Source: Isoetes engelmannii (taxonomy: Eukaryota > Streptophyta > Lycopodiopsida > Isoetales > Isoetaceae). Taken from it: 25,838 bases of DNA. Location of the stretch: the NCBI GenBank assembly GCA_011763485.2, contig JAANSK020140011.1, forward strand, positions 1 to 25,838, in the 5' to 3' direction. Position 1 is the stretch's first letter. Every line of letters starts with the position of its first letter. The position numbers were made by a program, and so were the translations under genes. Positions 1 to 9,100 of the stretch are shown here, piece by piece. A model generated the notes under the pieces. That model searched no databases. It worked only from the letters and a program-made list of their open reading frames with translations, and had not been told where the DNA came from.

Positions 1-123
1 GTAGAAAGGTACTCACCTCCTCTGTCTGATCGAATGCACTTGATCTTCTTCTCCGTTGAGCACTCCACTTCTGCTACAAACATTTTGAGAGCTTCAAATG
101 CCATACTTTTCTTCTTTAGACAA
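1..123 (-). mobile_element. Ty1/copia retrotransposon fragment (integrase part)
   Basis: Read on the minus strand, the left edge gives a peptide containing KKIKCIRSDRGGEYLS, preceded by a LKKKSMAFEALKMF-like stretch. This is the characteristic integrase core of Ty1/copia polyproteins, around the second catalytic Asp and the GGEY motif. The similarity fades near position 125-150 and the element runs off the window at position 1, so only a fragment is visible. It is an old, broken copy. Family assignment rests on motif recognition only. Confidence 0.6.
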
Positions 124-146
124 TATATTTTTGTTTTTCTACTATA

Positions 147-383
147 GTGGTCCAAGCTCCTTTAATCTATGAATCTCCTCATGGTGTTACTGTGTCTGCC
201 CATGATGTGAATAAAACAATGATCATTCTTATGAACTGTATGGCCTGTGATCATGTTTTACTTGCAGGACATCTCACACTTAATAATGATATGAACATCC
301 AATCTCCTACAAATACATCATATACAACCCCACCTCCAAGGGTGGAGATCACCATATCACCTGAGAACAATATAGCAACATAA
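147..383 (+). other. Unassigned open stretch of 78 codons
   Basis: This is an open frame ending at TAA, preceded by a pyrimidine-rich run and TATAG that could be a splice acceptor. The peptide has a Pro/Thr-rich end (TPPPRVEITISPENN) and no domain I recognise. It lies between a copia fragment and repeat-like DNA, so it may be chance or a piece of a mobile element. No function can be given. Confidence 0.15.
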
Positions 384-2106
384 CATCAATGGCAAATCCT
401 ACCCAAGGCTCGGACACAAAGGTATGACTGACGACTTGGGTCTCCAAAGTTCAATGCAGACAGAATTCATGGCAATGGATTTGGCTGGCATAGAACATGG
501 TCGTTGGGTAGTCCACTCCATCCGCCTTTCTTGTGCATACTTTGCAAATAGGCTGATAAGTCTTGGGACCTGACCGTAGCTTGCCGAGTGCATAACCAAA
601 GGGACTATTCCTGGGTTGCATCTCCCCAGTCCCGATGAGGCAGGAAGGGACTTCTCCCTTCCAGAGAATCCATGCCCAAAGCAGACCAGCTAGAGGGCTA
701 CCACTGCCTGTATACGACTTGAACCCCATTGAAGGTGGCCACGCCACCTAAGAGGTGTCGAGCCCATACCAAGAGCCTCACGCAGTGCATACTGGTATTA
801 GACCTAGCTCACAATGCTCCCCGATAGGCCTTACACACCAGAAGGAGCCCTCCGATTTCCAAAGAACATGGTGGTGGAGTAAATTTGGATGGGACAGTAT
901 ATATTTATATTGGACGGTGTAAACTTAGGCGGGGCAGTATTGCACTTTGCAAGAGACTTTGAAAAGACTTTAAGAGTGAGTGTCATCCTCTTGATTATGA
1001 GAAAGCTCAGCCATACTCGCAATTTGCAAGTGACTTTGACCCATAAATATACGACATAAATATGTATGTTATACTGGCCATGTCACTAGTACATGCCGTA
1101 CGTACATGTACCCATTAGTCAATATAGAATGACCCATGGGGTAGCGCACCCTTAGACCCCAATATATTGCACATGTTGCGACATGTTAATATATTATGCT
1201 AACCGCCACATGGCGCAATCCCATGACTTGACCTATCACCATGAAACCCTAAAAGGGTGTACCATGGTAAACCCCTAAAGTGCCTCTGTTTTGGGATCAG
1301 CGCCACCAACAACATTCGCCATCAGCCAAGACACTAGCAGTGCCATCAGCTAGGAGTTCCAGCAGTTGCCATCAGCCAAGGAGTGCACCTGCTACAGCAT
1401 TCTTGGGAAGAACGCCTGCTACAGCCGCCTCCAGCCACCTCGACCCCAGTTCCAACAGCCATGGAAGCATTATGAGGAGCCATGCCTGCCAGCCAAGGTT
1501 TCGGTAGCTATTACCTGCCCCATTCTTGGATTCTTAGATCATCCATTGGCCATTCTTGTCCTTATTTCGACCCATAGATGCCAAGAACTGACCAATGAAC
1601 TCTAACTATGTATTTTAGATAGATTTATAATCTTTTATGTTATTTGTATATTTATTGTGGTTATTATGGATGATTTGTTCGCTCTCATGTGTATCGGAAA
1701 GGGGGGTAGAGAACCAAGCCTTATATTAGTATGATGATCCTAGTTTTAGCCTCATTAGTTTCCAACTAATTGCGGCCTGTGCATAAGAGCCCGCCTGCGC
1801 TATGGGTGGCGGGGCCAGACCGGTTCATAAGGAGGAACTTATCCCATAGCGGTTGATCCTTGGACTACCACCTCCTATACTTTTTTAGGCGATCTCCTTC
1901 CATTTTCTCTATTTCTAGGCGGTGCCCTTAGGCGCTCCCTTTCCATCACGATTTAGCACACAGGCATCCGCTACAGCAGCAAGCTTCACCAATAACAGAT
2001 TCAACAGCAGATACGACATCAGGTTTTTTAGCATCAGCGGCCTGTCTAGACCCACGACGATTTCTAGCTTCCGGTTTCTGCGGCCCTCTCGACTCCTTGC
2101 TGCGGG
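384..2106. other. Repeat-like intergenic DNA, possible LTR-type sequence
   Basis: No gene is supported here. The stretch from about 840 to 1900 has features of retrotransposon terminal DNA: a promoter-like part near 1240-1275 (a telo-box-like AAACCCTAAAA and a TACCATGGTA palindrome), then a CAG/CCA-rich leader and an AT-rich part from 1600. A 17-bp near repeat (TTTGCAAGnGACTTTGA) occurs at about 950 and 1022. I could not find paired termini or target-site duplications, so element boundaries and family remain open. Confidence 0.25.
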
Positions 2107-2211
2107 TCGGCCCTTGCAACAGGCTTTTGCAATATCCCTAATCGGCCCCTGCACTAGGTTTCTTCAACACCACAAATCGGTCCCTGCAGCAGGTTTCTGC
2201 ATCAGCCAGGT
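2107..2211. repeat. 35-bp minisatellite, three units
   Basis: Three diverged copies begin with TCGGCCCTTGCA, TCGGCCCCTGCA and TCGGTCCCTGCA at 2107, 2142 and 2177, so the period is 35 bp. It lies about 260 bp upstream of the first ATG of the LINE-like segment and could belong to that element's 5' region, where tandem units are common, but this is inference. Confidence 0.6.
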
Positions 2212-2673
2212 TTGAATCCTCCAAGGCTTCCCTTGCCCAAATGTGTGCAATTGCTGCTTGTTTTTTTTTTCTCCGTTGTCTCCTACTAGCCCAGCATGGG
2301 ATTGTTTCAGTGCCTGCCTCGATGACCTTACAAAAGCGCCATATTGGCCTTCTCCCTACTGTTGCGCTCCCCTGCAGTTTTGGTATTTAGAATCCAAATT
2401 AAGGAAGTGCATTTCACCAGGAGCGCAACACTCTTGCGTTGCCACTAGCAGACTGCTCTACAGACTTCTCATGGCCCGCGAGGAAAGAAAACAGGCCCGC
2501 CAATGAGATAGGCAGCCACTTGCCGGATTCTTTCAGGTGATTGAAATGCAGAAGCAACTATCCAATCAGGACGCAGTGAGACGTTTTTGGAAGCAGGTGC
2601 ATCATGCTGCAACTCGCGCCCATGTTGATCAGACAGTTCTATACGAGTACCTATAGTTCTCTACTCCGACATA

Positions 2674-3240
2674 TTGAATAGAGAAGCCTCGCCACCACCT
2701 CCAGCCCAAGAGTCTATACATACCTCCATGACAGAGATAGTTGTGCAGACAGATACACAAGACATTCGATCTGTAGCAGAAATAGGTACACAAACGCAGG
2801 AGGACCTCAGCACCTGCGTCCAGGACACCCCAGAACAGGCAAGGTATCTTAATCTGCGGATCGTGGGAATACCTGAGACAGGGGCAGAGACGGATATAGA
2901 GGAGGCCGAGAGATTTTTCACAGATACCATGCACATTTAGGCTCTGGAGATTACTACAGCCAGACGGGTAGGAGCACCGCGGCTGGACCGTCCCCGCCAC
3001 ATACTGGTCCAGTTTCGCACATCACGAGACAGATTGTCAGTGTTGCGGTATGGCAGTCACCTTAGAGGGACACATTTCTCGGTCCAAGAAGATTTGACTC
3101 CACTGCAGCTATCTCGCCGTCACGAAGAGCTTTGCAAGGTCAGGGAAGCACAGGCGCAGAAGAAATGGGCCATGTACAGAGCTGGACAAGCAATAATTCG
3201 TGATACCTGGCCTCCAGATCCTTGGTTGGTCGGAGCATAG
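2674..3240 (+). pseudogene. LINE ORF1 protein remnant (RNA-binding/C-terminal domain)
   Basis: The translation shows the order expected of L1-type ORF1 proteins. A proline-rich, low-complexity N-terminal part carries QTD and GTQTQ motifs. It is followed by YLNLRIVGIPET (RRM-like beta strand, about 2842-2880), a helix with FF, ARRVGAPRLDRPRHILVQF (about 2959-3015), a VLR..LRGT segment, VQEDLTP, and a basic end KKWAMYRAGQAIIRD. A TAG at 2938-2940 splits the frame into two blocks that are otherwise collinear in the same reading frame, so this copy is probably dead. ORF1 proteins bind the element's own RNA and form ribonucleoprotein particles. The identification rests on motif order, not a database search. 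Confidence 0.6.
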
Positions 3241-3258
3241 TTTGCGGTTTTCCGCAAA
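3241..3258 (+). other. Perfect hairpin directly after the ORF1 stop
   Basis: TTTGCGG, a TTTT loop, and CCGCAAA form a perfect 7-bp stem starting at the base after the TAG stop (3238-3240). Its abutment to the stop suggests a role in the element's RNA, such as translation coupling or 3'-end structure; this is inference. Confidence 0.55.
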
Positions 3259-3293
3259 GTTGAAACTGTGTAAATAGCAAACGCTAAGCATGT

Positions 3294-3346
3294 GTAAACC
3301 AGAAATGTTTTTCTTGAGAGGGGGGCGTGGTCCCTCCCTGGTTTAC
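3294..3346 (+). other. Larger hairpin in the LINE 3' region
   Basis: GTAAACCAG (3294-3302) is the exact reverse complement of CTGGTTTAC (3338-3346), and an inner GAGGG can pair with CCCTC. LINE 3' ends often carry such stems as recognition sites for their reverse transcriptase. Together with the CTTAT tail at about 3427-3441 this supports reading 3241-3445 as a 3' UTR. Confidence 0.5.
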
Positions 3347-3445
3347 TTGTTTCTTGGACTTCGGTCCCTTGTACTGCCATCACATGTCCGATTGGACGCT
3401 GCCTAGTGGCGTGACGTTAAAAATACTTATCTTATCTTACCTCTT

Positions 3446-3668
3446 GAATTCACTCCTCATGCAAATGTACGTGGCCTTCCTCCACCTGTTGAATTCAATA
3501 CACCTGCAAATGTATGTGGCCTTCCTCCACCCGTTCTATTCACTTCATCTACAAATGTATGTGGCCTTCCTCCCTGTTGAATTCACTCTACCTGCAAATG
3601 TACGTGGCCTTCCTCCACCTGTTGAATTCACTCCTCCTCCTGTTCGTAGACATGGCCGCAGACTTCCT
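3446..3668 (+). repeat. 45-bp coding minisatellite, five units
   Basis: Units begin at 3446, 3491, 3536, 3579 and 3624 (spacings 45, 45, 43, 45), each with a form of GAATTCACTC followed by GCAAATGTACGTGGCC. In one frame they encode a 15-residue repeat, VEFTPPANVRGLPPP, with variants. The third unit is two bases short, which shifts the frame. The repeats run directly into the open frame of the following DUF7869-like relic and probably encoded its N-terminal Pro-rich region. Confidence 0.75.
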
Positions 3669-5200
3669 CCTCTTTGATTTCCTCTGATTCCACAAGTAGT
3701 TCTTTTTCCTGACATATCTACTGTTGTCAAGCCTTCATCCTCCAACTCGGCACCTGATATGACAGTTAGTGTTCGCAGTCAGAGGCTTGCCATTCCAGCT
3801 TGTTATGACACTTTAAGAGCTGGTCAACTACGCCATCAACCTAGGTTGCTATTTCCTAGGGACAGGCAATCTGTCTCCTCTTAGGACTTCATAGCATTAA
3901 CCACTATAACTACTTGTCCACCTCGTGTAGATATTGTGTCAGATGAGGAAACACCACGTGTGAAACTTCCAGATGATGATGTAGCACAACCACATGACAA
4001 TATGTTTGAGTTCAAGGCTCCTGTTAGTTACAACCTCAAATGAGCCTTTCATAAGAAAGCTTGTACAACAGTAAGGAGAAAGAAACTTTTGGACGAGGGG
4101 CACTTGAGAGCAACTTACACAAAACATTGTTGTTTACCATGATGCTTGCTAAAGATTGCCATGCGAGAACTAAGGCTATTTCGTGACAATGACAGTTCAA
4201 TGACTTTGCTAGAACAAAGGGGCTACTTAGCATTCAATATTAGACCTAACAATGGTAATAAATTTAGCTACATAGTTGAGGGACGCAATGTTTGTCAATT
4301 AGCCTTCAAGATGATTCATGCTCTAGGGAGCAGGAGACTTCATACATTGCAGAAAAGGAAAATTACCTAAATGCTTTTGTACTTTGCTTGACATCATTCA
4401 GGAAGTGTTTTGAGAATTCATGCTCTTCATTGTATTTCTTGGTTGAAGGGATTCTTCAAAGCGTCGTGTGAGAAGCTGGCTAACAACCCCACGTATCACT
4501 TAAGTGATAACTTCACTAAACGTGAGGTATTTAACAACTACAAAGAGTTATGTGTTGATGCTGGTCAACGATATTTTATGCTACCCTTACTTCATTGTGC
4601 TCTTGAAGAAGGAATTTTCTCGTGTGACAATTCCTAGAAGCACCGAATGTCTGTTTGTGCTACTTGTTTTGAATTAAAAGACAGAATGCAAGGACATAGC
4701 ACATGAAAAGTAAGCATACTGAATTTTTTGTTGTAAGAACAATGCTAGGATCCTTTCTTGATTGTATTTTATTTCAGATGCATTGAAAGAGAAGCTCAAC
4801 AAGCACAAAAAACAACAATCTCTTGAAAGGAGAAAGTTGGCCAAGCGTAGGAAGAAAGCACTAGAGTATCCACTCAGCTATGTATCAGTGGTCATTGATG
4901 GAATGGACCGTTCAATGTCGCCAAGGATGCTCCAGAAGAAGACTTTGTGCACTTGCATGTTGTTAACTTTCTTGCAAGACATTTCTAAACTATCCAAACA
5001 TTCATGCGGATCCTAATCTCACTATCACAATCTTGAACTGGATTCTTTGTAGTCTGGAGCACATACCACTAGTATTGTACCTTCAGCTCGACCATACAAC
5101 AAGAGAGAATAAAAATCAAGCATTATTTTCTTACTGGGCTATGCTAGTTGAGAAATAAATCGTTAAGAAACTGAAGATAGGAAACTAGCATTGGAAAATA
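3669..5200 (+). pseudogene. Decayed DUF7869-like gene or transposase relic
   Basis: Pieces in order on the plus strand match an uncharacterised family I know as DUF7869. They are: an acidic and basic N-terminal part (3680-4030); YIVEGRNVCQLAFKMIHALG (about 4268-4330); HLSDNFTKREVFNNYKELC (about 4495-4555); a Cys pair in VCATCFELKDRM (4656-4690); a basic helix ERRKLAKRRKKALEYP; VVIDGMDRS (4890-4915); DPNLTITILNWIL; and LYLQLDHTTRENKNQALF with WAMLVEK (5072-5155). An intron-like gap with a TTTATTTCAG acceptor separates the Cys pair from the basic helix (about 4709-4778). Several frame changes and stops interrupt the chain, so it is not a working gene. The two acidic motifs IDGMD and QLD suggest a nuclease- or integrase-like active site, but function is unproven. 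Confidence 0.5.
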
Positions 5201-5216
5201 AAACTAAAGTATTTAC

Positions 5217-5457
5217 CTGCATTTACAACTGAATGCCGCCTTCCAGAATAATCTGCATGTGCATTCCGACCTCCAGAATCATTTGCATGTGCATTCCGAC
5301 CTTCATATTCATCTGCGTGCAACCTCCAGAAACATCTGCATGTTCACTCCTCCTTCCGGAACCATCTGCAACAGCAAAATCCCATTAAAAGGAAACCTTA
5401 AATGCCTTAAATACTTAATACTAATATTTAAAACCTTTAAACCTTAAATCACTTACT
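5217..5457 (-). other. Candidate minus-strand exon with intron upstream
   Basis: On the minus strand, GTTACAA|GTAAGTG (exon end 5457) is a good donor and TTTTGCTGTTGCAG|ATGG (exon start 5365) a good acceptor, giving a 91-nt intron. The exon 5365-5217 ends at another donor, AATGCAG|GTAAATAC. It is built from the 30-bp repeats listed separately, and one frame reads a 10-residue repeat (HANDSGGRNA, HADYSGRRHS). No family is recognised, the open frame is short, and it may be a non-coding RNA or a decayed gene. It would be transcribed divergently from the WDR6-like gene. Confidence 0.3.
5231..5373. repeat. 30-bp minisatellite, five units
   Basis: Units start at 5231, 5261, 5291, 5321 and 5344. 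Each is 30 bp except the fourth, which lacks about 7 bp. A typical unit begins GCATTCCGACCTCCAGAATC. The length keeps a 10-codon period on the minus strand, so the array could have coded for a repeated Gly/Asn/His-rich peptide. Confidence 0.75.
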
Positions 5458-5970
5458 TGTAACTTTAGGAACCCCAGAGGTAGTAAATCAGAACTAGAAC
5501 TTAAAGGAATGATGCCAGAATCAAGCTTTGAATTTGCAAAGCCAAGAAATTTATAAATTACGCATAATAATCCTTAGAACAATGGTCAGACAAGAAATAA
5601 CCTCTCGCATTCGATCCTATTGCTCCAACTCCTTTCAAACCATAAATTGATAAAGTTAAGCAAGAAATATCAGCTTGAGAAGCTAAAAAAACTCCATCAA
5701 GGTAAATATCAAGACACAAATGCCTTGAGAAGATATTATCGAGCCATTGCCTTCACATTTCAAATAGAATAGCTTCTAGGATCTCGAGGCGGCCTCCTTG
5801 GCACCTGGATGAAGCTATGCAGGGAAAAGGGGGGCAAAAATTTCCTCCTATGTTTCTATATTTTCGGGGAAAGGACAATTTCCGCTCCAGCTGGTGACCC
5901 GCTCCCGGCTACCACCGGTCACAAGGGCTCCACCGGCTGGACCAAAAATCCGTCTCCTTGTTGCTTTTCC
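5374..5970. other. Intergenic region between divergent transcription candidates
   Basis: No protein-coding gene is supported. It includes the intron of the minus-strand candidate (5366-5456) and AT-rich DNA to about 5760. A GC-rich stretch at 5887-5940 has CCAGCTGGTG (5887-5896) facing CACCGGCTGG (5931-5940) and an inner GTGACC/GGTCAC pair. This foldback lies where a minus-strand transcript driven by the inverted TATA box would begin. Confidence 0.35.
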
Positions 5971-6032
5971 CTATAAATAAAAGTATTTATAGTTTCTCGC
6001 TTAATATTCCCTATACATAAAGGTATTTATAG
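5971..6032. promoter_or_regulatory. Duplicated palindromic TATA region
   Basis: CTATAAATA (5971-5979), AAAG, TATTTATAG (5984-5992) is a perfect 9-bp inverted repeat, so it offers a canonical plant TATA box on both strands. A second copy 40 bp downstream (CTATACATA, AAGG, TATTTATAG, 6011-6032) keeps the minus-strand box but has a changed plus-strand box. A plus-strand start about 30 bp after 5972 would give a 5' leader of roughly 140 nt for the WDR6-like gene. Promoter activity is inferred from sequence only. Confidence 0.5.
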
Positions 6033-6115
6033 TTTTCTATTGGGTTTTCTATTGGTTGTTCGCAAGATTAGTTAGAAACCATGAAACTGAGAATGCTATT
6101 TCCCAACCTCGGGGT

Positions 6116-6124
6116 TTAGGGTTT
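6116..6124 (-). promoter_or_regulatory. Telo-box (AAACCCTAA)
   Basis: TTAGGGTTT on the plus strand, inside GGGGTTTAGGGTTTAG, is an exact telo-box in reverse orientation, 20 bp before the start codon. Telo-boxes are known near the transcription start of plant ribosomal-protein and translation-related genes, which suits a tRNA-modification subunit. Function here is inferred. Confidence 0.55.
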
Positions 6125-6143
6125 AGTCTGTTTACAAACAACG

Positions 6144-9100
6144 ATGGCTTCGGAGGAGACTTGGAGCATTGTCAAAGGATCATATCTTGGTGACGTAACA
6201 GCTCTATGTCTAGTACCCCTCTCTCATACCAATCCAAAGCTTCTTGGACTTCTTGCAGGTGCGCATTCATCAAATATCAGCATCTTAATGCTGATATCTT
6301 AGAGCATGGTTCATTAATCTGGCAATTCATTCTGGAGCATTGTTTGTATCATTTCCCAGGGAGTGGACCAGGCGTCACTTTGTATGAACTATACACCGGG
6401 AGAGTTTGCTTCTCTATCAATGTTCTTGATGGTGTCCGTGTGCATGGAATATACGCTGATACTTCGCATTTTAGAATAAGAAACACACATTTTGATGTAG
6501 GACCAGCCTCCCCAATAGCTACACTTGTAATACATGGCGAGCGGAAAGTAAAATTGTATGAACTGGTTTGTAGTGGTGGCAAATTAAGTCTGCATTTGAC
6601 AAGCAACTTACCGAGGTTCAATGAGTGGGTTCTCGACGTTAGGACTCTGCATGTAAGTGAGACCTTTACCTGCTACAAATCTTATAAGCAAGTTATTAAA
6701 GTTCTTATTATGCTGTTAAATGTAGGGAAGTATAGCAAAGGAAAGTAGGGAAGCCCACCTGCTGGCAGTTGGATTAAGCAACAACTCAGTGTCCGTATGG
6801 AATTTGCACGATTCAGTCGCTGTATACCACATAGCATGCTCAGGTGAGAAGCAGTTAAGACATTTGAAAATTACGAGCTTGTTTTAAATAAGTTTAGGAC
6901 GGGTTACAGAGAAGTGCTTGCTATATTCCATGAGACTATGGGGTGACTCACTTGGCAACATCAGGGTAGCAGCTGGAACGATATTCAACGAGGTCAGCCT
7001 ATTCCAGCCTTTTGGAAATGCCTTTGTGCATTTTGGCATTCTTATGTTATTTATGTATTAAGAATGACATTTGAAGATCTAGGATGTCAATCTAATGATT
7101 TAAGTTTTTATTTTATTAGGTTCTTGTGTGGAAACCGATCGTAGCTAGTATGTTGGAAGACAAAAGCAAGGTATATGAACATATTTCAGAACCCATGCAA
7201 AAGCTTAGTGGGCATGAAGGTTCTATCTATCGCATCGCATGGTCTGATGATGGCCTGCAACTAGCTTCAGTTTCTGATGATCGAAGGTACATCGTTTACA
7301 TAGTGTAGTGATTTCTCTATATTTTCTTCCATTAGTTGCATGTTCAAGATTGCCACTTATACACCCTAATCTGCTGACATAATCACATTTGCATTCACAT
7401 GGGCACAGTGCACGCATTTGGAAAGTTGCCAATAATCATGTAGTGGATCCGTGGTCAATAACAAGTGAACAAACTCAAAATCCAATTGTTCTGTATGGCC
7501 ATGGGTCGCGTCTCTGGGATTGCCAAATACATGAGAGGGTTAGTAATAACCAAAAGTTTGCATCATTTTGGATCATGCATAATGAATGGCTCTGGTTGAA
7601 GTGATCTGTAGCTGTTGATAACTGCTAGTGAAGACTGTACCTGTCGTATATGGTCATCAGATGGGAAGCACTTGGGCACATTGAGAGGGCATTGGTAAGT
7701 ATTCTGTAAGTTAACTCTAATCTAATTTCTGACATTGACACTGTTATTTTTTCCTAGTGGCCGTGGTATATGGCGCTGTATTTACGATCCTGAAGCTGAA
7801 TTGGTTGTCAGTGCTGGCGCTGATGCTTCAATCAAAGTGCATTCCTTAGCTTCTTGGGGGAAGCAATCAGAAGTGATTGAAAATGGAAAATTTACTCATA
7901 CAAACTTCTTCCATATTACACTTCATGATGTTAAATCTAAATCCAAAGAGTATCTAAACAGGTGTTCTTCTTACTGGATAGAATGCATCCTACTTTCTTA
8001 ATTCTGTGATCAGAACTTAGGTTATTTTGGAATATATTATAACTCCGCATTATCTGTTATTCTTCAAATGGACAGCAAGAGTGAATACATACGATGTCTG
8101 CAGTTTGCAGGGCCATGGTCCTTATATGTTGCCACCAATCATGGCTTTCTTTACCATGTAAGTTTACTCAATCTAGGGAAAGGAGAGTGGACGGAGCTTT
8201 TGCATGGAAGCAATACTAGTCCCGTTGTGTGCATGGATCTGCTGGCTTTGGGGGATGTATTACCAGCGGCCACTCAGGAGGAACTTATTGCATGTGGAAA
8301 TGGGAAAGGAGAAGTCATGGTTGTAAGGGTGCAGCGCAGCCAAACTATTGTAAAAGTGATTCGAAGTTATCAGTGGATTGCAGAAAAGGAGAGGCAACTT
8401 CTAGGAGTTTTCTGTTGTAAGAGTTTAGGGTCCAGGTATTGTATCACTTCCTATAGGCCAATATGAGGCTTATTGGCAATGTTGATCGTTTTGGTCTAGT
8501 CTTTAGGTATGTCTTTACTGCAAATCCAGAAGGGAAGATACACATCTGGCTTTTGGACCAGCTACCTGAGGGATGTCGGGATTGCGATTTTGCGAGCAAA
8601 GAGTGCAAACCAAATTTATTGGCAATTTTGGAATCTTCATTTCGTTCCCGGATTGTCTGCTTGGATGCAAGCTGGGAACATGAGGTAACCAACTCCCAAA
8701 TTCCTGGTTACAAATGCGAGCTCCTTGCTTTTTTGGATTTTTATTTTATTTGTTAATTTGTTCTTCAAGTACTGGGCTGATAACTGAGTAAAGTTCTTTT
8801 GAGTAACAACTGGATAACTTCTTGGCTGCAGCTCATTGTTTGTGGTGATCAACGTGGAAATATTGTGGCATTCAATTGCCCTTTGACCATTCTTGAAGGA
8901 CAAAAAGATATAACTTCAAGCCGGATTGTAAATGCAGCATCATTTAAAGGGGCCCATGGAATATCTGCTGTTGCTAGCATAGCTTTATCTGCCGCAACTC
9001 CAGGCAAACAATGCCAATTAATATCTGTACGTACACTTCAGTATGTTCCTGTCTCCACTTGTAAGTACAAAGTAAATTACCCTCTTTGCAAATTGGTGCA

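Larger units (their letters stand above)
2240..3445 (+). mobile_element. LINE (L1-type) relic: ORF1 region plus 3' end, no ORF2
   Basis: The segment contains an ATG with a basic start peptide (MAREERKQARQ at 2471), an ORF1-type coding region to 3240, two hairpins, and a short pentameric tail (CTTAT units) at about 3427-3441. Simple-repeat tails are typical of non-LTR retrotransposon 3' ends. No reverse transcriptase or endonuclease frame lies between ORF1 and the tail, so the copy is either internally deleted or an ORF1-only derivative. The 5' boundary is not visible; 2240 is an estimate. No target-site duplication was identified. A related ORF1 start appears at 25730-25838. Confidence 0.6.

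Noticed and set aside
451-747. 98-codon minus-strand ORF
   Set aside because: It has no recognisable motif, overlaps another minus-strand ORF in a different frame, and lies in repeat-like DNA.
840-1900. Solo LTR with defined ends
   Set aside because: Promoter-like and leader-like parts are present, but no matching termini or target duplication could be found, so it is left as possible LTR-type sequence.
5231-5373. CRISPR-like spacing of 30-bp units
   Set aside because: The units are contiguous without unique spacers, and the context is a plant nuclear genome. This is a minisatellite.
6206-6748. 180-codon ORF starting inside exon 1 of the WDR6-like gene
   Set aside because: It reads through two introns. 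The splice-joined model continues the WD40 protein in phase and matches WDR6 at both ends.
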